From Suilimivivens sp963650485 (GTDB lineage: Bacteria; Bacillota; Clostridia; Lachnospirales; Lachnospiraceae): a stretch of 15,091 nt of DNA. A program made the translations under genes and the position numbers. The DNA lies in NCBI GenBank assembly GCA_963650485.1, contig CAVJLN010000063.1, positions 1 through 15,091 of the forward strand, written 5' to 3'. Shown piece by piece: positions 6,043 to 13,629 of the stretch (positions within the stretch are counted from its first letter, which is position 1; the number at the start of each line of letters is the position of its first letter). The notes under the pieces are model-generated. The model was not told where the DNA came from. It made no database searches and worked only from the letters and a program-made list of their open reading frames with translations.

Positions 6043-6587
6043 ATCCGTTCAATCGCATGTGTCACAGAGTCCTTTAAAACCAGTGCCAGCTTATCCACAA
6101 TGACTTCCGGATCCTCCTTCATGTCATCCCTTACCCAGTCAAGCATGATTCCGATAAAGCAGTAGGAAAAGACCTGTGCGATGAATTCCTTATCCTCACT
6201 GCGCACCTGCACTCCCTTCGACTTTTCTTCAATAACGCCCATCAGCAGTTCATCCGTAAGCGGTGTCAGATACTTCTCAACCTGTGCCCGGTCTACACAG
6301 TGGTACACATTCATAATGAAGGGCTTGTTCTCCCGCACCGCATAAAAGATCTGCAGCAGCCCCTCCTGCCAGGTATCATAGGTCTTCTTTTCTTTCAAGG
6401 CTTTCTGGGCATCCTCAAGGCACGACCATTCTACCAGATCATAAATATCCTTGAAATGATAATAAAACGTCATGCGGTTGATTCCGCAATCCTCCGCAAT
6501 ATCATTAATTGTGATTTTATTTAACGGCTTTTTCAGCAGTAAATTCTTTAAGGACTGCTCCAATGCCCTCTTGGTTATTTCTGACAT
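6033..6587 (-). CDS. TetR/AcrR-family transcriptional regulator
   Basis: The 184-residue product has the TetR helix-turn-helix near the N-terminus (KITINDIAEDCGINRMTFYY, then HFKD). The C-terminal half resembles the TetR_C_8 type found in DhaS-like regulators, but its ligand cannot be read from sequence. The ATG at 6587 is preferred because GGAAGG lies 8 bases upstream; a GTG three codons earlier is too close to it. It starts 17 bases after the Rel-type gene stop, so the two are likely co-transcribed. It ends before a terminator and the ohyA promoter. ohyA, a fatty-acid enzyme with a palindrome upstream, is the most plausible target, which would make a fatty acid a plausible effector; this is inference. 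The 3' end is involved in a 39-bp tandem duplication. Confidence 0.9.
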   Translation of the reverse strand: MSEITKRALEQSLKNLLLKKPLNKITINDIAEDCGINRMTFYYHFKDIYDLVEWSCLEDAQKALKEKKTYDTWQEGLLQIFYAVRENKPFIMNVYHCVDRAQVEKYLTPLTDELLMGVIEEKSKGVQVRSEDKEFIAQVFSYCFIGIMLDWVRDDMKEDPEVIVDKLALVLKDSVTHAIERMKI

Positions 6588-6604
6588 CTCTGTCACCTTC
6601 CTTG

Positions 6605-7594
6605 TTAATCAATTAGGTCATTCTGAAACCGTGATAAGTGTTCGTACGGCAAAATCAGCCGACCGCGGAATAAGCCACACCCGTCATTCATAAGGGTGTT
6701 GCTCATGGCTGCAAACATATTGACATCCACGTCAGCTAAATTCAGCCTCTGCAAAAGCATCCCACGCTCGTATGCCTCATCAAAGTAAATGCATTCTCCC
6801 TCCGGAATCGCATCTCTTCTGGCACGGGACTCTTCCTGACGCTTTTCATATGCCTGATGATTGGCAGAACCGATCTCTGCAATATCATCCATTTCCTTCG
6901 TACGGAGCTGCATTTCCATATAGCATCTTGCGCTGTTATCGTAAAAGGTAATATGAAGGGAACGGTAATTATTCGGACTTTCTCCTTCAATATAATCCCG
7001 GTAATAGGGACGGACTTCATCCAATAATAACGGAGAACGGCTCTCCTTGACTCCTCCGGTCGGTTCCACGGTGAATCCTCTCTCCTCTAAAAAACCCGGA
7101 AGCACATTCGCAATTTCATAAAGATGCTGGATTTCTTCTTTTTCACGTTCTGACGGATTCTTTAAATGACACTGCGGCATCGATACCACGATCCGGTATG
7201 CAATCAGATCCCGGAAGCAGTTCAGCTTTTCCTTCAGTTCCAGCACAGAAGGATATTCATGGTATTTCGTATAATAATCATAAATATATTCCACCACATA
7301 TCCGTTAAACTTCTCTTCGGCACGGATGAGCGACTTGATTCTCCCTTTAAAGGTAAAGGAAAGATAAGGATACTCTTTTGCCATATATTTATAAAATTCC
7401 CGGATCTTCTGGGACTGCGCCGTCAGGAAATCATTGTGTTCCAATAACTCCATGATCTGAATCAGAAAGTTGCAATGCGCCAGATCAATTTCATTGTGCG
7501 TCTGCTTTGCTTCCTTCCGCAGATCCTCCATATATTTTTGCAGGATACGTAGAACGGTATCCCCGGAATACAGATAATCATTCAATGTAACCAT
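6605..7594 (-). CDS. Rel/SpoT-type nucleotidyltransferase domain protein (putative (p)ppGpp synthetase)
   Basis: The product (329 residues from the chosen start) carries the RelA/SpoT synthetase signature in order: FKGRIKSLIRAEEKF (82-96), RDLIAYRIV (128-136), YRSLH (210-214), EMQLRT (227-232) and ANHQAYE (244-250). The key residues look intact, including the glutamate of EMQLRT. There is no HD hydrolase domain and no TGS/ACT region, and the protein is longer than typical small alarmone synthetases, with extra helical sequence at both ends. It should transfer pyrophosphate from ATP to a guanine nucleotide, but activity is inferred. The ATG at 7594 is chosen because GAGGGG lies 9 bases upstream and MVTLNDYLYSG reads as a natural start; an alternative ATG at 7615 has a weaker site. 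It leads an operon with the TetR-family gene. Confidence 0.85.
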   Translation of the reverse strand: MVTLNDYLYSGDTVLRILQKYMEDLRKEAKQTHNEIDLAHCNFLIQIMELLEHNDFLTAQSQKIREFYKYMAKEYPYLSFTFKGRIKSLIRAEEKFNGYVVEYIYDYYTKYHEYPSVLELKEKLNCFRDLIAYRIVVSMPQCHLKNPSEREKEEIQHLYEIANVLPGFLEERGFTVEPTGGVKESRSPLLLDEVRPYYRDYIEGESPNNYRSLHITFYDNSARCYMEMQLRTKEMDDIAEIGSANHQAYEKRQEESRARRDAIPEGECIYFDEAYERGMLLQRLNLADVDVNMFAAMSNTLMNDGCGLFRGRLILPYEHLSRFQNDLID

Positions 7595-7713
7595 ATTTCC
7601 ATTCCCCTCTTTCATATAAGATACTTTCCAAATCTTTCTGATTCATTCCGTTTTCTCATTAAGTAGCATACTTCAAAAATCATTTAAAAGTCAAGGAAAA
7701 GCACCTATACATC

Positions 7714-7757
7714 AAAATCCCCACTTCTTTATCGAATAGGAGAAAAAGAAGTGGGGA
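7714..7757 (-). terminator. Strong hairpin terminator with no intact gene directly upstream
   Basis: TCCCCACTTCTTT (7718-7730) and AAAGAAGTGGGGA (7745-7757) form a perfect 13-bp stem with a 14-base loop. On the minus strand it is followed by TTTT. The nearest intact upstream gene, the thioesterase, already has a hairpin of its own. Confidence 0.7.
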
Positions 7758-7880
7758 CTTATATCGCATTATTTACTTATCATTTGACTTCTTTTCATCA
7801 GCTCTTCCTTGTGCTGTTCATTCTTTTGATAATTCTATGTTAGTCTTTTTTATCTTGGGTCTATCATTTTTTTGCAAACA

Positions 7881-7922
7881 AAAGGATCCTTCATCTGCAT
7901 TTTGCTTTTGAAGAATCCCTTT
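7881..7922 (-). terminator. Probable terminator of the thioesterase gene
   Basis: An imperfect stem forms between AAAGGATCCTTCA (7881-7893) and TGAAGAATCCCTTT (7909-7922), with one bulge and one G-U pair in the minus-strand RNA. TTTTGTTTGC follows. It starts about 30 bases after the thioesterase stop. Confidence 0.55.
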
Positions 7923-7953
7923 ATTTACATTCTGTCATAATCCATAATATTTT

Positions 7954-8667
7954 TTATATATCACAAGAGAGCTCCACCACACAGCAGACCTCATCTTCCC
8001 TGTTTTTCAGTACCACGACATAGGCTCCCGTTTCCGTACGCGCCACATAAGGAATCAGCACTTCATGGAGTCTGACCTGCTTCTTATATTCCACACGGAG
8101 CTGATGTATTTTAAGTTCCTTAGGAACACAGTCCAGGGCAATCCGTACATACTGCCCGTTGTTCACATGATGGTTCACATCCAGATGATGCGGCAGAATC
8201 AGGATCTCTTCTCCCTTTACTGCCCCGTCCGGAATCGCAATCTTTCTTGACGCGTAATCCATCGGGATCTTCTCGCCAAGAACATATTTGTCAATCATCT
8301 CTTCCGTCGGTCTCATGGGATGAGCTGTCTCAATATCGATCAGACTGAACAGCGAATTTGCATAAGCAATCCTGTTTCCTGCTTCATCCTCCATCACGAA
8401 GTTTCGGAAGCCCATAAAGCTGCGGAACTCATAAGGCTGTGTTCCAACCGTCACCGTCTCTCCAAGCAGCGGGTATCGCTCTGCCACGATCTGCCAGCTG
8501 CTAAGCACCCACACCATATTCCGTTCCTTCAAATATCCGATTCCAATGCCAAGATCCTCGGACTGAAACGTGGAACAGTCCTGAAAATAATCCAGCAGTG
8601 CTTCCGGCTTCAAATGCCCGGACTCATCCAGCTCACTGTAACGAATTCTTGTCTGATACTGATACAT
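7954..8667 (-). CDS. Acyl-ACP thioesterase (FatA/FatB-like, double hot-dog)
   Basis: The 237-residue product should hydrolyse acyl-acyl carrier protein to release free fatty acids. The N-terminal hot-dog begins at YQTRIRYSELDESGHL and contains the family-typical WVLSSWQI. The second hot-dog carries the active-site pattern LDVNHHVNN (Asp163, Asn165, His167), matching the Asp/Asn/His set of plant FatB enzymes. The position aligning with the FatB catalytic glutamate appears to be Gln197 (EYKKQ), which may alter activity; the alignment was made by eye. The ATG at 8667 is chosen because GGAAGGTGAGG lies just upstream; an 18-codon longer frame lacks such a site and adds a basic tail foreign to the family. 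It follows glgP by 70 bases without a visible terminator, so it may be co-transcribed. Confidence 0.9.
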   Translation of the reverse strand: MYQYQTRIRYSELDESGHLKPEALLDYFQDCSTFQSEDLGIGIGYLKERNMVWVLSSWQIVAERYPLLGETVTVGTQPYEFRSFMGFRNFVMEDEAGNRIAYANSLFSLIDIETAHPMRPTEEMIDKYVLGEKIPMDYASRKIAIPDGAVKGEEILILPHHLDVNHHVNNGQYVRIALDCVPKELKIHQLRVEYKKQVRLHEVLIPYVARTETGAYVVVLKNREDEVCCVVELSCDI

Positions 8668-8737
8668 GGTATACCTCACCTTCCTGCTTCTGACAGTGAA
8701 TCTGCAGCTGTTTAAAGCCATGCAGAATTACATTTCA

Positions 8738-11047
8738 CTATTTTAACTTCCAGATATCACGATTGTATTCAGCAATCGTTCGATCCGATGAAAAGAAGCC
8801 TGCCTTGGCAATATTTACCAGCATCATCTTCTTCCATTTCATACGATCCTCATAATCTGCAAATGCTTTATCCTTTTCTTTGATATAAGCCTCCAGATCA
8901 AGCAGTGTCATAAACCAGTCTTTGTTCAGAAGCTCCTTGTAAAGACGCTCCAGATTTTCCTTATGTCCGACCGCAAGTGCTTGTTTTCCGACGATAAAGT
9001 CCACCGCTTCTTTAATCACCGGACTCTTCTTATAATAATCCTTTGATACATAATCTGCCTTGGCATAATGTTCAATCACCTCTTCGGACTTCGCACCAAA
9101 GATGTAAATATTATCATCGCCAACCAGCTCGTTAATCTCTACATTCGCACCATCGGAGGTGCCAAGCGTCACGGCACCGTTCAGCATAAACTTCATGTTT
9201 CCGGTTCCGGAGGCTTCCTTGGATGCAAGAGAAATCTGCTCGGAAATATCACATGCAGGGATCAGCTTCTCAGCATAGGTTACATTATAGTTTTCTACCA
9301 TCAGAACTGTCATGTACCGGTTCACATCCGGATCGTTGTTCACAATTTCCTGTAATACCAGAAGCAGATGGATAATGTCCTGCGCAATGATATAGGCCGG
9401 TGCAGCCTTTGCCCCGAAAATAAAGGTCAGGGGGCGAACCGGCTTCCTGCCTGCTTTAATCTCCAGATATTTATGGATAATGTATAAAGCATTCATCTGC
9501 TGACGCTTATACTCGTGAAGCCGCTTAATCTGAATATCAAAGATGGAATCCGGATTTAAGGTAACTCCTTCCGTCTCCTTGACATACGCAACCAATTCCT
9601 GCTTGCGGTTCATCTTGATCTGTGCAAGCTGATTGAGGACCTCCGGATTATCCTTAAATTCCAGAAGCTTTTCTAATTTATCGGCATCCTTCTTAAAGCC
9701 GTCTCCGATCGTCTGTGCAAGATAAGTGGACAATTCACGGTTACAGCTCATCAGCCAGCGGCGGAAGGTAATACCGTTCGTCTTATTGTTAAATTTCTCC
9801 GGATACAGCTTGTAAAAAGCATTCAGCTCCGTATTCTTCAGAATCTCTGTATGGATGGCTGCCACACCGTTTACGGAAAATCCATAATGAATGTCAATGT
9901 GTGCCATATGCACCCTGCCGTCCTTATCAATGATCTGTACCTTCGGATCCTTGTACTTCGCAGCCACTCTCTTATCCAGCTCCTTAATATAAGGAACAAG
10001 CTGCGGAACCACCTTCTCCAGATATTTTAACGGCCACTTTTCCAGAGCCTCTGCCAAAATGGTATGATTCGTGTATGCACAGCACTTACTTACCACTTCA
10101 ATAGCTTCATCCATGGTAAATGCCTTTTCCTCCACCAGAATACGGATCAGTTCCGGAATGATCATGGTCGGATGAGTATCGTTGATCTGAATGACGGCAT
10201 GGTCATACATCTTACGCAGATCATATTTCTTCTCTTTCATTTCATGCAGAATAAGCTGTGCGGCATTGCACACCATGAAATACTGCTGATAAATACGAAG
10301 CAGATTGCCTGCCTCATCCGAATCATCCGGATAAAGGAATAAGGTCAGGTTCTTCTCAATGGCTTCCTTATCAAACTCAATGCCCTTCTTTACCAGATCT
10401 TCGTCTATGCTTTCAATGTCGAACAGGCGCAGCTTATTGACACCACTGTCATATCCCGGAACATCAATGTCATACAGACGGGAAACTACCTTTTTCTTAC
10501 CAAAGAACACATCAAAGGAAATATCCGTTCTGGTAAGCCAGGATTCCTTCTCCATCCATTCATTCTTCTCTGCACACTGCAATTTGTCGCGGAATACCTG
10601 TTTAAACAGACCAAAATGATAGTTTAAACCAATGCCTTCGCCCGGTAATCCAAGTGTTGCAATAGAATCCATAAAGCAGGCTGCCAGTCTTCCCAGTCCG
10701 CCGTTTCCCAGAGAAGGCTCAGGCTCGATTTCTTCAATAACAGAAAGCTTCTTTCCATATTTATTAAGAATCTCTGCCATTTTATCATAGACACCAAGAT
10801 TAATCAGGTTATTGGAAAGCAGTTTGCCGATTAAGAACTCAGCCGAGATATAATATACCTTCTTCTCACCTTCATTCTCGTCGGAAACCTTCATGAGCCT
10901 TTTCGTAAGAACAAGAACTACATAATACAGTTCCTGATCGGTCAGCTCTACAATTTTTTTATCAAACATACTCTGTGCAATTTCAGAAAGCTGCTGCTCC
11001 ATATTCAATACCAGCACATCCTTCTGTAAGTTCGTCTGTCCTGCCAT
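8738..11047 (-). CDS. glgP: Glycogen/starch/maltodextrin phosphorylase (GT35)
   Basis: The 769-residue enzyme cleaves alpha-1,4-glucans with phosphate to give glucose 1-phosphate, using pyridoxal phosphate. Visible landmarks are PSLGNGGLGRLAACFMDS with GLPGEGIGLNYHFG (about 111-146), INDTHPTM, RRWL, QIKRLHEYKRQQ, and the PLP motif EASGTGNMKF with Lys619 as the Schiff-base lysine, followed by NGAVTLGTSDGANVEI. All parts of the fold are present; the length is on the short side for the family. The ATG at 11047 is chosen because GAGGAGGAG lies 3 bases before it; the frame extends to an upstream TTG that overlaps this site. No other glycogen gene is in the window, so its operon context is uninformative. 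The promoter in the 168-base gap upstream is not clear. Confidence 0.97.
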   Translation of the reverse strand: MAGQTNLQKDVLVLNMEQQLSEIAQSMFDKKIVELTDQELYYVVLVLTKRLMKVSDENEGEKKVYYISAEFLIGKLLSNNLINLGVYDKMAEILNKYGKKLSVIEEIEPEPSLGNGGLGRLAACFMDSIATLGLPGEGIGLNYHFGLFKQVFRDKLQCAEKNEWMEKESWLTRTDISFDVFFGKKKVVSRLYDIDVPGYDSGVNKLRLFDIESIDEDLVKKGIEFDKEAIEKNLTLFLYPDDSDEAGNLLRIYQQYFMVCNAAQLILHEMKEKKYDLRKMYDHAVIQINDTHPTMIIPELIRILVEEKAFTMDEAIEVVSKCCAYTNHTILAEALEKWPLKYLEKVVPQLVPYIKELDKRVAAKYKDPKVQIIDKDGRVHMAHIDIHYGFSVNGVAAIHTEILKNTELNAFYKLYPEKFNNKTNGITFRRWLMSCNRELSTYLAQTIGDGFKKDADKLEKLLEFKDNPEVLNQLAQIKMNRKQELVAYVKETEGVTLNPDSIFDIQIKRLHEYKRQQMNALYIIHKYLEIKAGRKPVRPLTFIFGAKAAPAYIIAQDIIHLLLVLQEIVNNDPDVNRYMTVLMVENYNVTYAEKLIPACDISEQISLASKEASGTGNMKFMLNGAVTLGTSDGANVEINELVGDDNIYIFGAKSEEVIEHYAKADYVSKDYYKKSPVIKEAVDFIVGKQALAVGHKENLERLYKELLNKDWFMTLLDLEAYIKEKDKAFADYEDRMKWKKMMLVNIAKAGFFSSDRTIAEYNRDIWKLK

Positions 11048-11215
11048 AAACTCCTCCTCAATCAATCACTCAAACCATAATACTTTACTGTTGCTAAATG
11101 ATACTGCCCGATAACCGTTCAACACCTTCACAGTTACGATGCTTTTCTCATCTATTTCTTAAAAAGAATAGCTCTTTTATGTACGGAATGCAAGTACAAG
11201 GTACTCATCCTTCCC

Positions 11216-11893
11216 CTACAGCTCCTCTACATAAACAACGCCTTCGATATCCCGGATCGCCTGTATGGTTGCATCATGCATATGAGGCCCGTTAAGCTCG
11301 ATGCTTGTCATCACTGTCGTATCATGTCCCTTAAGCATTGTCTCCATGGTTTCAAATCCGGCAATCCGCAGATCCATCTTGCGAAGCTGCTTACGCAGTT
11401 CTACAATACTCTTGGCACAGTCCACTTCAATATAAAGCTCTAGCACACGGGAGTGCATATAAACATACCGGTCAAGGCGCGCAAGCCCTACAAAGGTAAG
11501 CATTACAAGCAGCAGCATGACAAAGGCTCCTTCATAAAAGCCGATTCCCAGTGCAAGCCCGATACAGGCACATGCCCAGAGTCCCGCCGCCGTAGTAAGC
11601 CCTCTTACCTGATTCCTGCCGGTCACAATAATCGTACCTACCCCCAGAAAGCCTACTCCGCTGATGACCTGTGCACCAAGGCGGCTCACATCATGTCCCT
11701 GACCAAAATAATCAAAGGTATACTGTCCGGTCATCATCACCAGGGTTGCACCAAGACAGACCAACACATGTGTTTTAATTCCGGCTCCGCGCCGCTTCAT
11801 TCCACGGTCAATTCCGATCAGCGTTCCTGCAACAAGTGCAAGCAGAAGCCGTATCGTTACCGACAGCATATTCAGTTCCCGCAATATGTTCAT
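11216..11893 (-). CDS. MgtC/SapB-family inner membrane protein
   Basis: The 225-residue protein has an N-terminal membrane domain of about four or five helices with the family landmarks LIGIDRGMKRRGAGIKTHVL, QVISGVGFLGVGTIIV and VRGLTTAAGLWACACIGLAL. The C-terminal part (from about residue 150) looks like the ACT-like cytoplasmic domain of longer MgtC proteins. Family members are linked to growth at low magnesium, acid tolerance and control of membrane potential; a specific substrate is not established. Start: ATG at 11893 has GAGG 9 bases upstream, while the ATG at 11902 is directly next to it. The gene begins only about 35 bases after a strong terminator and no promoter fits in between, so expression needs read-through or a promoter overlapping the hairpin. 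Confidence 0.9.
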   Translation of the reverse strand: MNILRELNMLSVTIRLLLALVAGTLIGIDRGMKRRGAGIKTHVLVCLGATLVMMTGQYTFDYFGQGHDVSRLGAQVISGVGFLGVGTIIVTGRNQVRGLTTAAGLWACACIGLALGIGFYEGAFVMLLLVMLTFVGLARLDRYVYMHSRVLELYIEVDCAKSIVELRKQLRKMDLRIAGFETMETMLKGHDTTVMTSIELNGPHMHDATIQAIRDIEGVVYVEEL

Positions 11894-11927
11894 CCAGTGC
11901 ATCCTCTACGCAGTTCTCCTTTTTGCC

Positions 11928-11957
11928 AAAAAGGAAAGATCCTGTGGATCTTTCCTT
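11928..11957 (-). terminator. Terminator after the CheY-like gene
   Basis: AAGGAAAGATCC (11931-11942) and GGATCTTTCCTT (11946-11957) form a perfect 12-bp stem with a 3-base loop, followed by a run of five T on the minus strand. The downstream sequence CCTTTTTG-G-CAAAAAGG can form a competing hairpin that pairs the terminator tail with the AAGGAG region before mgtC. Confidence 0.85.
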
Positions 11958-11980
11958 CTCATTCCGTTTCTTATGGAAAA

Positions 11981-12340
11981 TCAATCCAGAATCTGTGCAA
12001 TGATACGTTCTACTTCCTCGCGCTCATAAGGCTTCGTGATAAATTCGGAGGCTCCGTATTTCACTGCCTGAATCATCTTTTCCTTCTGCCCTGCTGCTGT
12101 AATCATTACGGCCTCTGCTTTCTCATTATATTTCTTAATCAGCATCAGAGCCTCGATACCGTCCATCTTCGGCATGGTAACATCCAAGGTTACAAGATCC
12201 GGATTAAGTTCCTTATACATAACATAACCTTCCTCACCGTTCGTTGCCTCTCCGGCGATTTCATGTCCCATGCCCTCCAGAATCTCTCTCAGCATCTTGC
12301 GGGATGTTCTGGAATCATCTACGATCAGTATCTTTCCCAT
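11981..12340 (-). CDS. cheY: Single-domain CheY-like response regulator
   Basis: The 119-residue product is a stand-alone receiver domain. The acidic pocket Asp8-Asp9, phosphoacceptor Asp53 (LVTLDVTMP), Thr81 (VMITAAG) and Lys103 (ITKPY) are all present, so it should be phosphorylatable. There is no output domain, so it works by protein contact, as in chemotaxis or motility signalling. AGGAGGAG precedes the ATG. It follows the CheX-type phosphatase gene by 23 bases and ends at a strong terminator, so the two form an operon. No histidine kinase, CheA or flagellar gene is in the window, so its phosphate donor and target are unknown. Confidence 0.93.
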   Translation of the reverse strand: MGKILIVDDSRTSRKMLREILEGMGHEIAGEATNGEEGYVMYKELNPDLVTLDVTMPKMDGIEALMLIKKYNEKAEAVMITAAGQKEKMIQAVKYGASEFITKPYEREEVERIIAQILD

Positions 12341-12363
12341 TTCTTATTCTCCTCCTGTTTTCT

Positions 12364-13251
12364 CTATCGCATTTCAAGTCCGTTACCTATCGTAATAAGA
12401 ACCTGTACATTCTCTCCATATACTTCAATCGGGAGTACCAGCATCTTTTCACTGTAAAATCCACTGATGGAAGCAGAAAATTCCGGAGGACACAATTCCA
12501 TTTCGATTCTCTGCTGACTCATATCGGATGCATACAGACCATCAATACAGTTAATCAGTTCTGCCACTGCATCCAGCGCATCCTCATCCACCTTTTCGAA
12601 CTCTTCATGTCCGAAACAGGAGGCGGTCGGTAAAAGTGCCTGTCCGTTTCCTGCCAAAGCACAGGTGACCGGCTTCTCACCCTCTACAAGCTGCATCGCG
12701 CCGTTATCTGCAAGGTACTGTTTATCAAAATATGCCTTCATCGGCATAACATGATTATCTACACAACGCATGATCGTACGGAGTACTACCCCTGCCATAT
12801 CCAGATATTCTGCTGCATCCGGCGGCAAAAACAGCGGTAACACACGATCCACATCATCGCTCTTCAAATCTTCCATACTGGAATTCGTAAATTCATTCTC
12901 TGCCTGATACTCTCTCATCAGATCGTCAAGCTCTGTGATCTTCATCAGATTCAGATTCTCAAGAGCCTGGGCAAAGGCCAGATAGGGATTTCCCTGAAGT
13001 CTTAACAGTTCATCCACCTGTCTCTCCGTAAGATAACCCTTAATGACTGCAATATCACCAAAACGCTTATCCATAACCGCCTGCAGCCGGTTGATCTTAT
13101 CTGCCTGCTCCTGTGTAATCATTCCTTCTGCCACAGCGATCAATCCAAGCTTCACACGAACCCTGGTAAGCTCTTCCAATACATCGTTTAACTGCTCCGA
13201 TGTGAGCTTTCCCTTACTGATAAGATAATTCCCCAAAATTCTTGAAATCAT
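12364..13251 (-). CDS. CheX/CheC-type phosphatase domain protein with an N-terminal repeat module
   Basis: The 295-residue protein has two parts. The C-terminal part (about 145-295) resembles CheX and carries the CheC/CheX/FliY phosphatase pattern D-x3-E-x2-N-x3-G as DAVAELINCIDG, with Asp227, Glu231 and Asn234; Glu and Asn are the catalytic pair in known members. It should dephosphorylate a CheY-type receiver, most simply the adjacent one. The N-terminal 90 residues hold three related units (LGNYLISKGKLTSEQL, LGLIAVAEGMITQEQA, FGDIAVIKGYLTERQV), a pattern like the N-terminal modules of GspE/MshE secretion ATPases. The ATG at 13251 is chosen because GGGAGG lies 7 bases upstream; the frame extends to a TTG without a site. 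It is the first gene of the operon with cheY. Confidence 0.87.
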   Translation of the reverse strand: MISRILGNYLISKGKLTSEQLNDVLEELTRVRVKLGLIAVAEGMITQEQADKINRLQAVMDKRFGDIAVIKGYLTERQVDELLRLQGNPYLAFAQALENLNLMKITELDDLMREYQAENEFTNSSMEDLKSDDVDRVLPLFLPPDAAEYLDMAGVVLRTIMRCVDNHVMPMKAYFDKQYLADNGAMQLVEGEKPVTCALAGNGQALLPTASCFGHEEFEKVDEDALDAVAELINCIDGLYASDMSQQRIEMELCPPEFSASISGFYSEKMLVLPIEVYGENVQVLITIGNGLEMR

Positions 13252-13359
13252 ACCCATACCTCCCAATCACGATTGCTGCCCCCTGAATCCTGTTTACGCA
13301 ACCTGACTGTAAATGCCAGACTGCTTTATGAGCAGCAAGCAATGTATTCCAACAGTTTA

Positions 13360-13388
13360 AGAATACTATATTTTGTGTCTTTCGTCAA
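13360..13388 (-). promoter_or_regulatory. Promoter of the CheX-type/cheY operon
   Basis: On the minus strand TTGACG and TATTCT are separated by exactly 17 bases, a good sigma-A match. The transcript would start near 13353, giving a leader of about 100 bases. This argues for housekeeping rather than flagellar sigma control. Confidence 0.65.
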
Positions 13389-13395
13389 TTAAGCG

Positions 13396-13443
13396 GCAGA
13401 CAGAGTTTTATTGCATATGGGCTGCAGACAGGGTTCAATTGCA
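13396..13443. repeat. Two imperfect 20-bp direct repeats upstream of the CheX-type promoter
   Basis: GCAGACAGAGTTTTATTGCA (13396-13415) and GCAGACAGGGTTCAATTGCA (13424-13443) match at 17 of 20 positions with a 28-base period. The first lies directly upstream of the -35 box. They may be activator sites or a chance duplication. Confidence 0.5.
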
Positions 13444-13459
13444 GCATTCAACAGCGTTC

Positions 13460-13489
13460 AAAAAAGAGCCTGATAAATATCAAGCTCTT
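13460..13489 (-). terminator. Terminator of the tRNA-Leu gene
   Basis: AAGAGC (13464-13469) pairs with GCTCTT (13484-13489); a G-U pair and TGATA/TATCA extend the stem inward. Six T follow on the minus strand. It begins a few bases after the tRNA 3' end. Confidence 0.8.
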
Positions 13490-13493
13490 AAAA

Positions 13494-13574
13494 TGCGGGT
13501 GACAGGACTTGAACCTGCACGTCGGGGACACTAGAACCTAAATCTAGCGCGTCTGCCAATTCCGCCACACCCGC
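13494..13574 (-). tRNA. tRNA-Leu (anticodon UAG)
   Basis: The 81-base gene reads GCGGGTGTGGCGGAATTGGC from its 5' end and closes with CACCCGC plus discriminator A. The 7-bp acceptor stem is perfect. The anticodon stem CTAGA/TCTAG encloses TTTAGGT, giving anticodon UAG for CUN leucine codons. An extended variable arm and the T arm GCAGG-TTCAAGT-CCTGT are present. The 3' CCA is not encoded. It has its own promoter and terminator. Confidence 0.95.
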
Positions 13575-13596
13575 AGACTGCCGATGGAACTCTATT

Positions 13597-13625
13597 ATGT
13601 TATCATTCCATCCGATGCATGTCAA
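13597..13625 (-). promoter_or_regulatory. Promoter of tRNA-Leu
   Basis: A consensus TTGACA (minus strand, 13620-13625) and TAACAT (13597-13602) are separated by 17 bases, about 22 bases before the tRNA 5' end. The 26-bp tandem repeats lie directly upstream, in the position of an UP element. Confidence 0.7.
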
Positions 13626-13629
13626 TGTG

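Larger units (their letters stand above)
7595..7953. other. Intergenic stretch with two terminators and a possible gene remnant
   Basis: No intact gene is visible in these roughly 360 bases. Two minus-strand hairpins lie here (7881-7922 and 7714-7757). Between them a 22-codon minus-strand frame (7769-7834) encodes a hydrophilic, gene-like tail reading QKNEQHKEELMKRSQMISK and then TAA, with a stop just upstream. It could be the end of a decayed gene whose terminator survives, but it is too short to be sure. Confidence 0.4.

Noticed and set aside
5965..6050. CRISPR-like array
   Set aside because: The 39-bp copies are directly adjacent with no spacers, so this is a tandem duplication.
11453..12457. 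334-codon plus-strand frame
   Set aside because: It crosses mgtC, the terminator and cheY in antisense and has the His/Cys/Ser-rich composition of a shadow frame.
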